The notes under the pieces were generated by a model that saw nothing but the letters and a program-made list of their open reading frames with translations, searched no databases and was not told the DNA's origin. The position numbers and the translations under genes were made by a program. This document shows positions 51,831-61,900 of a stretch of 64,000 bases of DNA, one piece after another. The stretch is taken from assembly GCF_005281615.1 (NCBI RefSeq), contig NZ_SZZM01000001.1:1229001-1293000 (forward strand), given 5' to 3'. This stretch comes from Rhodoligotrophos defluvii. GTDB lineage: Bacteria > Pseudomonadota > Alphaproteobacteria > Rhizobiales > Im1. Every line of letters starts with the position of its first letter. The first letter of the stretch is position 1.

Positions 51831-54341
51831 ATGAAGAGCCAGGCACGGGTGGTGGTGATCGGCGGCGGGGTGGTGGGTGTCTCGACCCTCTACCACCTCG
51901 CCAGGAAAGGCTGGTCGGACGTGGTGCTGGTCGAGCGCAAGGAGCTCACCTCCGGCTCAACCTGGCATGCGGCCGGCCTCCTGCCTCTGTTCAACATGAG
52001 CTACTCGGTTGGCCAGATCCACAAATACTCGGTCGGCCTCTACAAGACCCTCGAGCAGGAGACCGGTCAGCACGTGGGCTTTGCCCAGGTCTCCAACATC
52101 CGCCTGGCGCGCACCCGCGATCGCTGGGACGAATACATGTATTACGCCGGTATTGCCAAGACCATCGGCGTCAACGTCAATCTGCTCACCCCCGAGCAGG
52201 TGAAGGAAACCTGGCCCCTCGCGGTCACCGACGGCCTGATCGGCGCCATCCAGCACCCGGACGATGGCTATATCCAGCCGGCAGATCTCACCCAGGCTCT
52301 GGCCCGCGGCGCCCGTAGCCGCGGCGCAGAGATCTACCGCTATACCACCGTGATCGGCATCGAGCAGAAGCCGAACGGGGAATGGCTGATAAGGACCGAC
52401 AAGGGCGACATCACCGCGGAGCATGTGGTTTCCGCCACCGGCAACTTCGCCCGCAAGACCGGCGCCATGGTGGGCTTGGACATACCGGTCATTCCGGTTC
52501 AGCATCAATATATCGTCACCGAGCCGCACCCGGCCATCCGCGAGCGCCAGGCCGCAGGTCTGCCCGAGATGGGCGTGCTGCGCGAATCCGACAGCTCCTG
52601 GTACATGCGCGAGGAGAATGGCGGCCTCCTTCTCGGGCCCTACGAGGTGGGCGCGCCGGCCTGCTATGTGGATGGCCCGGGGGAGGATTCCGAGTATGAG
52701 CTGTTCCAGGAGGACCTGGAGCGACTTGAGCCCCATATCGAAACCGCCATTGCGCGGGTGCCGGCCTTTGGCGAGGTCGGCATCAAGAAGGTCTATAACG
52801 GGGCGATCGCCTACACACCCGACGGCTCGCCCATTATCGGCCCGGCTTGGGACCTCAAGAACTTCTGGCTGAACGAGGGTCATTCCTTCGGTGTGACCGC
52901 CGCCGGCGGCGCCGGCTGGCAACTGGCGGAATGGATGGTGGAGGGCGAGCCCTCCATCGACATGATGGGCGTCGATCCGCGCCGCTTTGGGCCCTATGCC
53001 ACCCGCGGCTACCTCAAGGAGAAGAACGAGGAAGCCTATGCCAATGTGTTCACGGTGCACTACCCCGACGAGGAGCGCGCCGCCGCCCGGCCGCTCAAGC
53101 GCGCGCCCTGCTATGACCGGATGAAGGCGCTGGGCGCGGTGTTCGGCTCCGTCTATGGCTGGGAGCGGCCAAACTGGTTTGCGCCGGCGGATGTGAGCCT
53201 CACCGAGGCCGACCTGAACAAGCCGGACACGCTGCTGCGCGAGAATCACCCGCCGGTAGGGCCGGGTGACCCCATTCGCGAGAAATGGAGCTTCCGCCGC
53301 TCGAACTATTTCGAGCATGTGGGCCGCGAAGCACGCCATGTGCACGAGAAGGTGGGCCTGCTCGATATGTCGGCCTTTGCCAAGTTCGAGGTCTCAGGGC
53401 CGGGCGCCGAAGCTTGGCTCGACTATCTCGTGGCCAACCGCATCCCGAAAAAGATAGGCCGCATCGCCTTGACGCACATGCTGTCGCTGAATGGCGGCGT
53501 GCGTTCGGAATTCACCGTCTATCGCTCCGGTCCGCAAAGCTTCTATCTCGTGTCTGCCGGTGCCTATGAACGGCATGACTACGACCATCTGCAGAAGTTG
53601 CTGCCAAAAGACGGCAGCGTGCGGCTGAACAAGGTGACGACCCAGTACGGCGTGCTGGTGTTGGCCGGCCCGCGATCGCGCGATGTGCTGGCCAAGCTCA
53701 CCGACACGGACCTCTCGAACGAGGCATTCCCCTGGCTGACCGGCAAGCCGATCAATGTGGACATTGCCTCGGCGCTGGCCATCCGCGTCAATTTCGTAGG
53801 CGAACTGGGCTGGGAGCTGCACCACCCGATCGAGATGCAGAACACCATTTTCGATGCGGTTATGGCCGCCGGGGCCGAGTTCGACATCAGGCCCTTCGGT
53901 ATCCGCGCCATGGATAGCCTGCGGTTGGAGAAGTCATACCGGCTCATCCCGCGCGAGCTCTCGATTGAATATTCCGCCCTCGAATCGGGTCTCCACCGGT
54001 TCGTGAGCCTGAACAAGGGTGACTTCATCGGCCGCAACGCCCTTGCCGAGTGGCAGGCCCGCGGCTTCCGCAACCAGCTCGTGACCCTGGAGGTGCACGA
54101 CGTGACCGACGCCGACGCCCGCGGCTCGGAGCCGATCTACAGAGATGGCAAGCTGGTCGGCCGGGCGACCTCCGGCGGCTACGGTTGGCGCCTTGGCAAG
54201 TCGCTGGCCATGGCCATGGTGCCGCCGGACATGGCGGAGGTCGGCAACACGTTCGACATCGAAATCCTCGGCAAACGCCACGGGGCCACGGTCATACCCG
54301 ACTCTCCCTTCGACCCCGACAACGAACGCCTACGCGCCTGA
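51831..54341 (+). CDS. Dimethylglycine/sarcosine dehydrogenase-like FAD-GcvT fusion
   Basis: An 836-aa two-part enzyme. Residues 1-385 form a DAO-type FAD domain (VVVIGGGVVGVSTLYHLARKG; ELTSGSTWHAAGLLP, the covalent-flavin His region). Residues about 440-830 form the GcvT-like folate domain (SGPGAEAWLDYLVANRIP, GPRSRDVLAKLTD, ALESGLHRFVSLNKGDFIGR). Such enzymes demethylate N-methylated glycines and transfer the one-carbon unit to tetrahydrofolate. Length and order match dimethylglycine dehydrogenase. It stands alone; the related FAD oxidoreductase at 62891 is far away. The exact N-methyl substrate is unproven. Confidence 0.88.
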   Translation: MKSQARVVVIGGGVVGVSTLYHLARKGWSDVVLVERKELTSGSTWHAAGLLPLFNMSYSVGQIHKYSVGLYKTLEQETGQHVGFAQVSNIRLARTRDRWDEYMYYAGIAKTIGVNVNLLTPEQVKETWPLAVTDGLIGAIQHPDDGYIQPADLTQALARGARSRGAEIYRYTTVIGIEQKPNGEWLIRTDKGDITAEHVVSATGNFARKTGAMVGLDIPVIPVQHQYIVTEPHPAIRERQAAGLPEMGVLRESDSSWYMREENGGLLLGPYEVGAPACYVDGPGEDSEYELFQEDLERLEPHIETAIARVPAFGEVGIKKVYNGAIAYTPDGSPIIGPAWDLKNFWLNEGHSFGVTAAGGAGWQLAEWMVEGEPSIDMMGVDPRRFGPYATRGYLKEKNEEAYANVFTVHYPDEERAAARPLKRAPCYDRMKALGAVFGSVYGWERPNWFAPADVSLTEADLNKPDTLLRENHPPVGPGDPIREKWSFRRSNYFEHVGREARHVHEKVGLLDMSAFAKFEVSGPGAEAWLDYLVANRIPKKIGRIALTHMLSLNGGVRSEFTVYRSGPQSFYLVSAGAYERHDYDHLQKLLPKDGSVRLNKVTTQYGVLVLAGPRSRDVLAKLTDTDLSNEAFPWLTGKPINVDIASALAIRVNFVGELGWELHHPIEMQNTIFDAVMAAGAEFDIRPFGIRAMDSLRLEKSYRLIPRELSIEYSALESGLHRFVSLNKGDFIGRNALAEWQARGFRNQLVTLEVHDVTDADARGSEPIYRDGKLVGRATSGGYGWRLGKSLAMAMVPPDMAEVGNTFDIEILGKRHGATVIPDSPFDPDNERLRA

Positions 54342-54351
54342 TCCACCGGAA

Positions 54352-54388
54352 ACACCTCCGCGTCGGCGGAAATGTTTCACGTGAAGCA
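54352..54388. other. Bulged hairpin and parS-like 16-mer between convergent genes
   Basis: TGTTTCACGTGAAGCA (54373-54388) differs from the ParB-binding consensus TGTTTCACGTGAAACA at one base. The upstream GAAACA and CCGC can pair with GCGG and the TGTTTC of this site, so the stretch could instead be a terminator between the convergent dehydrogenase and acs genes. Confidence 0.4.
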
Positions 54389-54456
54389 CGCGCGTGATCC
54401 CCTTGCGTGGCCCGGCCCAGGCATCGGCCACGCCTGCCGCTCGTTTCGGCTCCGAT

Positions 54457-56409
54457 TCAGGCGCTCTTCTTGGTGTTGGCGCGGTTGTTGACGAGATCCT
54501 CCACCACCGACGGATCCGCCAAGGTGGAAGTATCGCCCAGATTGGCGAAATCATCCTCCGCGATCTTGCGCAGGATGCGGCGCATGATCTTGCCGGACCG
54601 GGTCTTCGGCAGGCCCGGCGCGAACTGAATCACGTCTGGTGACGCGATGGCGCCGATCTCGTTCCGCACCCACTGCCTGAGCTCCGCCCGAAGTTCTTCG
54701 CTACCCTTCTCCCCGGCCATCAGGGTCACGTAGCAATAGATGCCCTGGCCCTTGATCTCATGGGGGAAGCCGACCACGGCGGCTTCTGACACCTTGGGAT
54801 GAGCGACCAGCGCCGATTCGATTTCCGCTGTGCCCATGCGGTGGCCCGAGACGTTGAGCACATCGTCCACCCGGCCGGTGATCCAGTAATAGCCGTCAGC
54901 GTCGCGCCGGCAGCCATCGCCCGTGAAATACTTGCCCTTGTAGGTCGAGAAGTAGGTCTGCACGAACCGGTCGTGATCACCATACACAGTGCGCATCTGC
55001 CCCGGCCACGAGTCGAGAATCACCAGGTTGCCCTGCGCTTCTCCCTCCAGGATCTTGCCGTCGCTGTCGAGCACCGCCGGCCTGATGCCGAAGAAGGGCA
55101 GGGTGGCCGACCCCGCCTTCAGATCGATTGCACCGGGCAGCGGGGAGATCAGGATGCCGCCCGTCTCAGTCTGCCACCAGGTGTCGACGATCGGGCAGCG
55201 TCCATCTCCCACCACCCGGTAATACCACTCCCAAGCTTCGGGGTTGATCGGCTCGCCCACGGTGCCGAGCAGTCGCAGGCTCTGCCGGCTCGTGCCTTTG
55301 ACGAATTGATCGCCCAGGCCCATCAGCGCGCGAATGGCCGTGGGCGCCGTGTAGAAGATGTTGACCTTGTGCTTGTCCACCACCTGCCAGCAGCGCGAAG
55401 CATCGGGATAGGTCGGCACGCCCTCGAACATCAGGGTCGTGGCGCCGTTGGCAAGAGGGCCGTAAACGATATAGCTATGCCCGGTGACCCAGCCCACGTC
55501 AGCCGTACACCAGTAGATGTCGTCCTCGTGATAGTCGAAGACGTACTGATGGGTCATCGACACATAGACGAGATAGCCGCCGCTGGTATGCAGCACGCCT
55601 TTCGGCTTGCCGGTCGAGCCGGACGTATAGAGGATGAACAGCGGATCCTCCGCATTCATCTCTTCCACCGGGCAGTCGGCCGCAGCCTTCGCATATTCCT
55701 CGTGATACCAGATGTCGCGGCCGTTGTTCCAGGCGATCGGCGCTCCCGTGTGGCGCACCACCAGCACCTTCTCGCCGCCCGCCGTCTTTTCCAGCGCCTT
55801 GTCGGTATTGGCTTTGAGGGGGATCTTCCGGCCGGAGCGGATGCCCTCATCCGCCGTGATCACGAATTTCGAATCCGCGTCCATGATGCGGCCGGCCAGC
55901 GAATCCGGTGAGAAACCGCCGAACACCACCGAATGGATGGCGCCGATCCGCGCGCAGGCCAGCATCGCATAGGCCGCCTCGGGGATCATCGGTAAATAGA
56001 TCGTCACCCGATCACCCCGGCACACCCCATTCGCCTTCAGCACATTGGCGAATTTGCACACTTCCGCATGCAGCTGGCGGTAAGTGATATGCTTGCTGTC
56101 CTTGGGATCATCCCCCTCCCAGATGATTGCTACTTTGTCGCCGCGCGTCTCCAGATGCCGGTCGACACAATTGGCGCACACATTGAGCGTGCCGTCCTCG
56201 AACCATTTGATCGAAACATCGGGATAGCCGTAGGAGACGTTCTTCACCTTGGTGTAGGGCTTGATCCAGTCGAGGCGCCGGCCCTGCTCGCCCCAGAACG
56301 CCTCAGGATCCCGAATCGAGGCCGCATACATCTCCTCATACTTCTCGCGGTTGATGAACGCGCGCTGCTTCCAGCGATCCGGGACCGGGTAGAGCTTTTG
56401 GTCCGTCAT
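54457..56409 (-). CDS. acs: Acetyl-coenzyme A synthetase
   Basis: A 650-aa adenylate-forming enzyme. [20 protein letters not shown] is the ATP loop (about residue 258), then [32 protein letters not shown] and C-terminal [16 protein letters not shown] with the acetylatable catalytic Lys. It makes acetyl-CoA from acetate. GGGAGGAAG precedes the ATG at 56409. Its length is typical. No acetyltransferase regulator is adjacent. Confidence 0.96.
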   Translation of the reverse strand: MTDQKLYPVPDRWKQRAFINREKYEEMYAASIRDPEAFWGEQGRRLDWIKPYTKVKNVSYGYPDVSIKWFEDGTLNVCANCVDRHLETRGDKVAIIWEGDDPKDSKHITYRQLHAEVCKFANVLKANGVCRGDRVTIYLPMIPEAAYAMLACARIGAIHSVVFGGFSPDSLAGRIMDADSKFVITADEGIRSGRKIPLKANTDKALEKTAGGEKVLVVRHTGAPIAWNNGRDIWYHEEYAKAAADCPVEEMNAEDPLFILYTSGSTGKPKGVLHTSGGYLVYVSMTHQYVFDYHEDDIYWCTADVGWVTGHSYIVYGPLANGATTLMFEGVPTYPDASRCWQVVDKHKVNIFYTAPTAIRALMGLGDQFVKGTSRQSLRLLGTVGEPINPEAWEWYYRVVGDGRCPIVDTWWQTETGGILISPLPGAIDLKAGSATLPFFGIRPAVLDSDGKILEGEAQGNLVILDSWPGQMRTVYGDHDRFVQTYFSTYKGKYFTGDGCRRDADGYYWITGRVDDVLNVSGHRMGTAEIESALVAHPKVSEAAVVGFPHEIKGQGIYCYVTLMAGEKGSEELRAELRQWVRNEIGAIASPDVIQFAPGLPKTRSGKIMRRILRKIAEDDFANLGDTSTLADPSVVEDLVNNRANTKKSA

Positions 56410-56472
56410 TCCACTTCCTCCCGACGGGCTTCTTTCCCCACAATAATGAGGCGGCCGTGCCGCCAGGGCAAG

Positions 56473-57195
56473 TCATGCTCTCGGCTGATCGGCCCGTTGC
56501 GCGAACCGCCAAACCGCCGCGCGCTTGATTTCCGCATCTTCCAGATCGCGGCTGACCGGCACCTGATATTCGATCAGCTTCTCCAGGCGATCGCGCGGAA
56601 GATAGCTGCGGCCGGGGTCGCCGATCAACACCACGGCCCCTTCTGCCGCATAGCCGTCAAGCCAGGCAATCACCCTCTCGGCCATGGGGCGCTCATAGCA
56701 GACGTCCCCCGCGAGCACGACCTGGTAAGGTTCTCGCGCCAGGCTCAAGAGATCCCTCGCATCGGTGGTGACGTCAACGCCGTTGGCCCGCGCATTCAGC
56801 CGGATGGCGATCTCGGCATAGCCGTCGATCTCAGCAGCTGTCACCGCCGCCGCGCCAGCCATGGCCGCCGCAATGGCGACGATCCCCGAGCCCGCGCCGA
56901 AATCCAGCACGCGCTTGTCCCGAACGAGCACCGGATTGTCCAGAATATAGCGCGCGAGGGCCTGGCCCCCCGCCCAAGCAAACGCCCAGAACGGCGGCGG
57001 CAGGCCCATTTCGCCCAGTTCTTCCTCCGTCTTGCTCCACAGCGCCAGAGCCTCATGGGCAAGGTGAAGCCGCAGGGCCGGCACATGCGGCACCGGCAAC
57101 AGCACGGTGTTATCGCGAATGAACGCCTCGCGGGCAGCCGGATCGGTCCGCTGCAACGGGGAATGTGCGGCCTCGTCTCGCGAGGCGCCGGTCAC
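56473..57195 (-). CDS. Class I methyltransferase, ETF-beta lysine methyltransferase-like (METTL20 type)
   Basis: A 240-aa SAM-dependent methyltransferase. The SAM motif is VLDFGAGSGIVAIAAAMAGA, the preceding PPFWAFAWAGGQALARYILD and the following GDVCYERPMAERV fit the lysine-methyltransferase group that includes METTL20, which methylates the beta subunit of electron-transfer flavoprotein in animals and some alphaproteobacteria. The GTG at 57195 lies 16 nt after the sdhB stop, so it is probably the last gene of the sdh operon. Calling it an ETFB enzyme is based on family resemblance. Confidence 0.75.
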   Translation of the reverse strand: MTGASRDEAAHSPLQRTDPAAREAFIRDNTVLLPVPHVPALRLHLAHEALALWSKTEEELGEMGLPPPFWAFAWAGGQALARYILDNPVLVRDKRVLDFGAGSGIVAIAAAMAGAAAVTAAEIDGYAEIAIRLNARANGVDVTTDARDLLSLAREPYQVVLAGDVCYERPMAERVIAWLDGYAAEGAVVLIGDPGRSYLPRDRLEKLIEYQVPVSRDLEDAEIKRAAVWRFAQRADQPRA

Positions 57196-57211
57196 GGCCG
57201 CCGCAAGAGCA

Positions 57212-57991
57212 TCAGAACTCGCGCTCCACCATCAGCTTCTTGATCTCGGCGATGGCCTTGGCCGGGCTGAGATGCTTCGGGCAGGTCTGCGCGCAATTCA
57301 TGATGGTATGGCAGCGGTAGAGCCGGAATGGGTCTTGCAGCTGGTCCAGCCGTTCGCCTGTCGCTTCGTCGCGGCTGTCATTGATCCAGCGATAGGCCTG
57401 CAGCAGTGCGGCCGGCCCCAGGAAACGGTCGCTGTTCCACCAATAGCTGGGGCAGGCGGTCGAACAGCAGGCGCATAGAATACATTCATAGAGCCCGTCG
57501 AGCTGATTGCGATCCTCGGCGCTTTGCAGCCATTCCTTTTCTGGCTGCGGGCTGACCGTCTTCAGCCACGGCTCGATCAGCCGGTGCTGCGCATAGAAAT
57601 TGGTCATGTCGGGAACCAGGTCCTTGATCACGGCCATATGCGGCAGCGGATAAATCTTGACCACCCCGTCGATCTCATCGATGGCCTTGAGACACGCCAA
57701 TGTGTTGATGCCGTCGATATTCATCGAGCACGAGCCGCAGATGCCCTCGCGGCAGGAACGCCGGAACGTCAGCGTCGGGTCGATCTCGTTCTTGATCTTG
57801 ATGATCGCATCCAGCACCATCGGCCCGCAGGCATCCAGATCGACGTAATAGGTATCCAGGCTGGGAGTCTTGCCCGCGTCCGGATCATAGCGGTAGATCT
57901 GGAACTCTTTCACCCGCTTGGCTGACGCCGGTTTCGGCCAGATCTTGCCTTTGGTGATTCTCGAGTTCTTGGGCAGTGTCAGCTGGACCAT
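57212..57991 (-). CDS. sdhB: Succinate dehydrogenase iron-sulfur subunit
   Basis: A 259-aa protein with the three Cys groups of Sdh[17 protein letters not shown] (2Fe-2S), [17 protein letters not shown] and [17 protein letters not shown] (4Fe-4S and 3Fe-4S). It passes electrons from SdhA to ubiquinone. Fourth gene of the leftward sdhCDAB operon, 42 nt after sdhA. Confidence 0.97.
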   Translation of the reverse strand: MVQLTLPKNSRITKGKIWPKPASAKRVKEFQIYRYDPDAGKTPSLDTYYVDLDACGPMVLDAIIKIKNEIDPTLTFRRSCREGICGSCSMNIDGINTLACLKAIDEIDGVVKIYPLPHMAVIKDLVPDMTNFYAQHRLIEPWLKTVSPQPEKEWLQSAEDRNQLDGLYECILCACCSTACPSYWWNSDRFLGPAALLQAYRWINDSRDEATGERLDQLQDPFRLYRCHTIMNCAQTCPKHLSPAKAIAEIKKLMVEREF

Positions 57992-58033
57992 CTGGTCATC
58001 CGCATTGCTTTAAATTGGGGAATGCCTTGCGCC

Positions 58034-59887
58034 TCAATAGACCCGGGCCTTCGGCTTGATGTACTGCACTTCGTTGGTCATGGTGTAGGTGTGCACCGGG
58101 CGGTAGTCGATCCGCACCGCGCGTTTGTCCATGTCCGCCCACACCAGTGTATGCTTCATCCAGTTCACGTCATCCCGCTCGGGATAATCTTCCCGGGCGT
58201 GGGCACCGCGGCTTTCCGTGCGGTTGGCGGCCCCCTCGACGGTTACCACCGCCTGTCCGATCAGATTGTCGTATTCCAGCGTCTCGATGAGGTCGGTGTT
58301 CCAGATCAGCGAGCGGTCGGTGACCCGGATATCGTCCGTTTCGGCCCAGATCTTGTTGATCTCGCGGCGGCCCTGTTCGAGCACCTCGCCCGTGCGGAAC
58401 ACCGCGCAATCGTTCTGCATGGTGCGCTGCATCTTGAGGCGCAGGGCGGCGGTTGGCGTGCCGCCCTGGGCGTAGCGGAACTTGTCGAGCCGCGCCAGCG
58501 CCTCTTCGCCCGCGTTTCGCGGCAGATCGGGCTGGGCCGAGCCCGGCTCGACCAGCTCGGCGCAGCGCAGCCCCGCCGCCCGGCCGAACACCACGAGATC
58601 GATCAGCGAGTTCGATCCCAGCCGGTTGGCCCCATGCACCGACACGCAGGCAGCCTCGCCAAGAGCCATTAACCCCGGCACGATGGCGTCGGGATCACCG
58701 CCACGCGGCGCGACCACTTCGCCGTGATAATTCGTGGGGATGCCGCCCATGTTGTAATGCACGGTGGGCAGCACCGGGATCGGCTCCTTGGTCACGTCCA
58801 CCCCGGCGAAGATCTTCGCGCTCTCGGTAATGCCGGGCAGGCGCTGATGGATGATCTTCGGGTCGAGATGTTCCAGATGGAGGTGGATGTGGTCCTTGTG
58901 CGGCCCGACGCCGCGCCCCTCGCGGATCTCGATGGTCATGGAGCGCGAGACCACGTCGCGCGAGGCGAGGTCCTTCGCCGAAGGTGCATAGCGCTCCATG
59001 AAGCGCTCGCCTTCGGAATTGGTGAGATAGCCCCCCTCACCGCGCACGCCCTCGGTGATCAGCACGCCGGCGCCGTAGATGCCGGTCGGGTGGAACTGCA
59101 CGAATTCCATATCCTGCAGCGGCAAGCCGGCCCGCAGCACCATGGCGTTGCCGTCGCCCGTGCAGGTATGGGCGGACGTGCAGGAGAAGTAGGCCCGGCC
59201 ATAGCCGCCCGTGGCCAGGATTGTCTTGTGAGCGCGGAAGCGGTGGATCGTGCCGTCAGCCATGGACAGCGCCATCACCCCGCGGCACGCACCGTCCTCC
59301 ATGATCAGATCGAGCGCGAAATACTCGATGAAGAACTCCGCCGAATAGCGTAGCGACTGGCCATAAAGCGTGTGCAGCATGGCGTGGCCCGTACGGTCGG
59401 CGGCTGCGCAGGTGCGCTGAGCCGGCGGCCCCTCGCCGAAATAGGTGGTCATGCCGCCGAACGGCCGCTGGTAGATGCGGCCATCCTCGGTACGGCTGAA
59501 GGGCAGGCCGAAATGCTCCAGCTCGTAGACGGCCTTGGGTGCCTGCCGGCAGAGATACTCGATCGCGTCCTGGTCGCCCAGCCAGTCCGACCCCTTCACC
59601 GTGTCGTACATATGCCAGCGCCAGTCGTCCGGCCCCATATTGCCGAGCGAGGCGGCAACGCCGCCCTGAGCGGCCACCGTATGCGAGCGCGTGGGGAACA
59701 CTTTGGTGATGCAGGCCGTGCGCAGGCCGGCCTGCGAGCAGCCGAGAGTGGCGCGCAGGCCGGCGCCGCCGGCGCCGACCACCACCACGTCGAAGGTGTG
59801 GTCCGTTATGGGATAGGCGCGCCCGCCGATATTGAAGGACTTCGGAGCTGGGCCTGTGCCCTCGCCGTTTTGTCCGTTGCTGGCCAT
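58034..59887 (-). CDS. sdhA: Succinate dehydrogenase flavoprotein subunit
   Basis: A 617-aa flavoprotein. [18 protein letters not shown] is the FAD motif, [17 protein letters not shown] contains the His that attaches FAD covalently, [19 protein letters not shown] and [10 protein letters not shown]-type C-terminal segments are conserved. It oxidises succinate to fumarate in the TCA cycle. The start at 59887 follows the sdhD stop by 14 nt; the frame is open further into sdhD but that part is not used. Confidence 0.97.
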   Translation of the reverse strand: MASNGQNGEGTGPAPKSFNIGGRAYPITDHTFDVVVVGAGGAGLRATLGCSQAGLRTACITKVFPTRSHTVAAQGGVAASLGNMGPDDWRWHMYDTVKGSDWLGDQDAIEYLCRQAPKAVYELEHFGLPFSRTEDGRIYQRPFGGMTTYFGEGPPAQRTCAAADRTGHAMLHTLYGQSLRYSAEFFIEYFALDLIMEDGACRGVMALSMADGTIHRFRAHKTILATGGYGRAYFSCTSAHTCTGDGNAMVLRAGLPLQDMEFVQFHPTGIYGAGVLITEGVRGEGGYLTNSEGERFMERYAPSAKDLASRDVVSRSMTIEIREGRGVGPHKDHIHLHLEHLDPKIIHQRLPGITESAKIFAGVDVTKEPIPVLPTVHYNMGGIPTNYHGEVVAPRGGDPDAIVPGLMALGEAACVSVHGANRLGSNSLIDLVVFGRAAGLRCAELVEPGSAQPDLPRNAGEEALARLDKFRYAQGGTPTAALRLKMQRTMQNDCAVFRTGEVLEQGRREINKIWAETDDIRVTDRSLIWNTDLIETLEYDNLIGQAVVTVEGAANRTESRGAHAREDYPERDDVNWMKHTLVWADMDKRAVRIDYRPVHTYTMTNEVQYIKPKARVY

Positions 59888-59901
59888 TCCTGTGATCCCA
59901 A

Positions 59902-60330
59902 TCAGCTTGCTGTTGCGGCCGGCACGGCGGCCGGCGGCACCTGCGAAAGGTTTGCGCTTACGGCGATGCTGACGATGGCAAAGAGCGACACCAGCGCCAC
60001 GGCGATCGAGAAGAAGGTGTTGGCCAGCAGCGCCAGCACCTTCAGCCCCTCGGAATGTACATAGTCCTCGATGATCACCTGCATGCCGAGGCGCATGTGA
60101 TAGGTCACCGACAGAATGAGGGCGATGAGGGCGATCGCGGCCAGGGGATGGCCCACCCAAGCCATCATCTCGGCGCGGGTTGCGCCGATATTCGCCACGA
60201 TGGTGACGGCGCCGAACAGCACGAGCGGAATATTCGCGATGGCCGTGATGCGCTGCCACACCCAATGATCGGTACCGCGATGGGCCGCGCCCAGGCCGCG
60301 CACCCGTGCGAGAGGTGTTCTGATCCTCAT
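59902..60330 (-). CDS. sdhD: Succinate dehydrogenase membrane anchor subunit D
   Basis: A 142-aa membrane protein with three hydrophobic segments. [20 protein letters not shown] is the conserved first helix, and [18 protein letters not shown] holds the heme-ligand His and quinone-site residues. It overlaps none of its neighbours and starts four nt after the sdhC stop. Confidence 0.92.
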   Translation of the reverse strand: MRIRTPLARVRGLGAAHRGTDHWVWQRITAIANIPLVLFGAVTIVANIGATRAEMMAWVGHPLAAIALIALILSVTYHMRLGMQVIIEDYVHSEGLKVLALLANTFFSIAVALVSLFAIVSIAVSANLSQVPPAAVPAATAS

Positions 60331-60334
60331 GCCC

Positions 60335-60730
60335 TCATCCTCTCAGGAGGTAGATGCCGGCCCAGACGAGCAGGGTGAGCCCGAGCGAGCCGATCAGCGT
60401 CAGCCAGGCAATGAGGCTGGCGGAGCGCCGGTCCATGGCTTGCCCCGTGTCCCAAATCAGATGGCGGATGCCGCCCAGCATGTGGTGGATCTCGGTCCAG
60501 GTATAGCCGAACAGGATGAGCAGGCCGAGCCACGACCCGAAGAACCACTGGGCAGCCTCGAACGCCCGGTCGCTGGTGGCCGCTGCCAAAAGCCACCAAG
60601 CCAGCAGCGCGGTGCCGAAATAGAGCGCCCCGCCGGTGATGCGATGGGCGATCGACATCATCATGGTGATCCATGGGCGGAAGATCTGCAGATGGGGCGA
60701 GAGGGGGCGGTCCACTGTCCTCATGGTCAT
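60335..60730 (-). CDS. sdhC: Succinate dehydrogenase cytochrome b556 subunit C
   Basis: A 131-aa membrane protein. RPLSPHLQIFRPWITMMMSIAHRITG is the SdhC family N-terminus, with Ser and Arg for ubiquinone binding, and HHMLGGIRHLIWDTG carries the heme His. First gene of sdhCDAB. The ATG at 60730 is used; a second ATG two codons later is equally possible. Confidence 0.92.
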   Translation of the reverse strand: MTMRTVDRPLSPHLQIFRPWITMMMSIAHRITGGALYFGTALLAWWLLAAATSDRAFEAAQWFFGSWLGLLILFGYTWTEIHHMLGGIRHLIWDTGQAMDRRSASLIAWLTLIGSLGLTLLVWAGIYLLRG

Positions 60731-60853
60731 CCGGTCTGGAGGCTTGCATCACCCACGGGAATGTGAGCGACGTTTTCGTTTAGAACTGGTCTCAACTCAA
60801 GTCAAATTGGGGAGCCGGCTTATGCAATTCTCGCAATCCTCGCATGTGCGCGG

Positions 60854-61900
60854 TCAGCAGGGAATTAACGCCCAGTAATCAAGCTCGAGGATAACGCCAT
60901 CCTCGTGTCCTTGGTCCGTCTTGCCCGGGAAATCGGAACAGGGCCTGTCGCACGTCGCGAAAGTCACGATGCGGAGCGCGCCGACATCCTGCCGTTCGGG
61001 CAGAGGCTGCCGGTCGACGATCTCCGACCAGGCATAGACGGTGCCGCCGGCAAACAGCGGTGCCACATGCCGTCCACCATTGATCGCGGCGATGTGGAAG
61101 GCATTTGCCAGGCCGTTGAAGGATAAGGCCCGGGCGAGCGAGATGACGTGGCCGCCATAGATCAGCCGGCGTCCGAACCGCCCCTTCGCTTCCGAATGCT
61201 GGTTGAAATGGACCTTGGCCGTATTCTGATAGAGCCGAGTGGCCAGCATGTGCTCGGCTTCTTCCACGGTCATGCCGTCCACGTGGTCGATGCGCTCGCC
61301 GGCCGAATAGTCCGCCCAGCGCGCGCTCGAGCCCGAGAGGGCGTCATCCCACTGCCGGCCCGCGATCTGGGGCAGCGCATGGCCGAACGCAGTCGGCGCA
61401 ACCGCCGGGGCGAGCTGCGGCACGCTCTGCTCGCCCACTTGCGACCTTTCATCGCGCTTTCGCACCATCACCCACCGAATGTAGCTCAGCACCAGCTCGC
61501 CATGCTGGTTGAAGCCCTCGGATCGCACATAGATGACACCCGTCTTGCCGCTGGATGTCTCCTTGAGCCCGATCACCTCCGATTGCGCCGACAGGGTGTC
61601 GCCCGTGAATACGGGGCGGGTGAACCGGCAATCCGCATAGCCGAGATTAGCCACCGCATTGAGCGAGATGTCCGGCACGGTCTTGCCGAAGACGATGTGG
61701 AACACGAGCAGGTCGTCGACCGGACGACGCGGATAGCCCACCGCTTTGGCGAAGGCATCGGACGACTGCACCGCGAAGCGCGCGCCATAGAGCGCCGTAT
61801 AGAGCGCCGTATCGCCCTCGGTGACCGTGCGGGGCGTCGCATGCCGGATCACCTGGCCGATGCGGAAATCCTCGAAGAAGTTGCCCGGGTTGGTCTTCAT
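60854..61900 (-). CDS. Mesaconyl-CoA hydratase (double MaoC/hotdog)
   Basis: A 348-aa tandem hotdog dehydratase. GNFFEDFRIGQVIRHATPRT, LVFHIVFGKTVPDISLNAVANLGYADC and SEVIGLKETSSGKTGVIYVRS closely resemble my recollection of mesaconyl-C1-CoA hydratase of the ethylmalonyl-CoA pathway, which interconverts mesaconyl-CoA and beta-methylmalyl-CoA. The ATG at 61900 overlaps the stop of the CoA ester lyase gene (TGATG), so the two are coupled, consistent with consecutive reactions. A general MaoC-type hydratase is the alternative. Confidence 0.82.
   Translation of the reverse strand: MKTNPGNFFEDFRIGQVIRHATPRTVTEGDTALYTALYGARFAVQSSDAFAKAVGYPRRPVDDLLVFHIVFGKTVPDISLNAVANLGYADCRFTRPVFTGDTLSAQSEVIGLKETSSGKTGVIYVRSEGFNQHGELVLSYIRWVMVRKRDERSQVGEQSVPQLAPAVAPTAFGHALPQIAGRQWDDALSGSSARWADYSAGERIDHVDGMTVEEAEHMLATRLYQNTAKVHFNQHSEAKGRFGRRLIYGGHVISLARALSFNGLANAFHIAAINGGRHVAPLFAGGTVYAWSEIVDRQPLPERQDVGALRIVTFATCDRPCSDFPGKTDQGHEDGVILELDYWALIPC

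Noticed and set aside
54799-57243. Long plus-strand frames over acs and the methyltransferase gene
   Set aside because: They shadow clearly conserved minus-strand genes.
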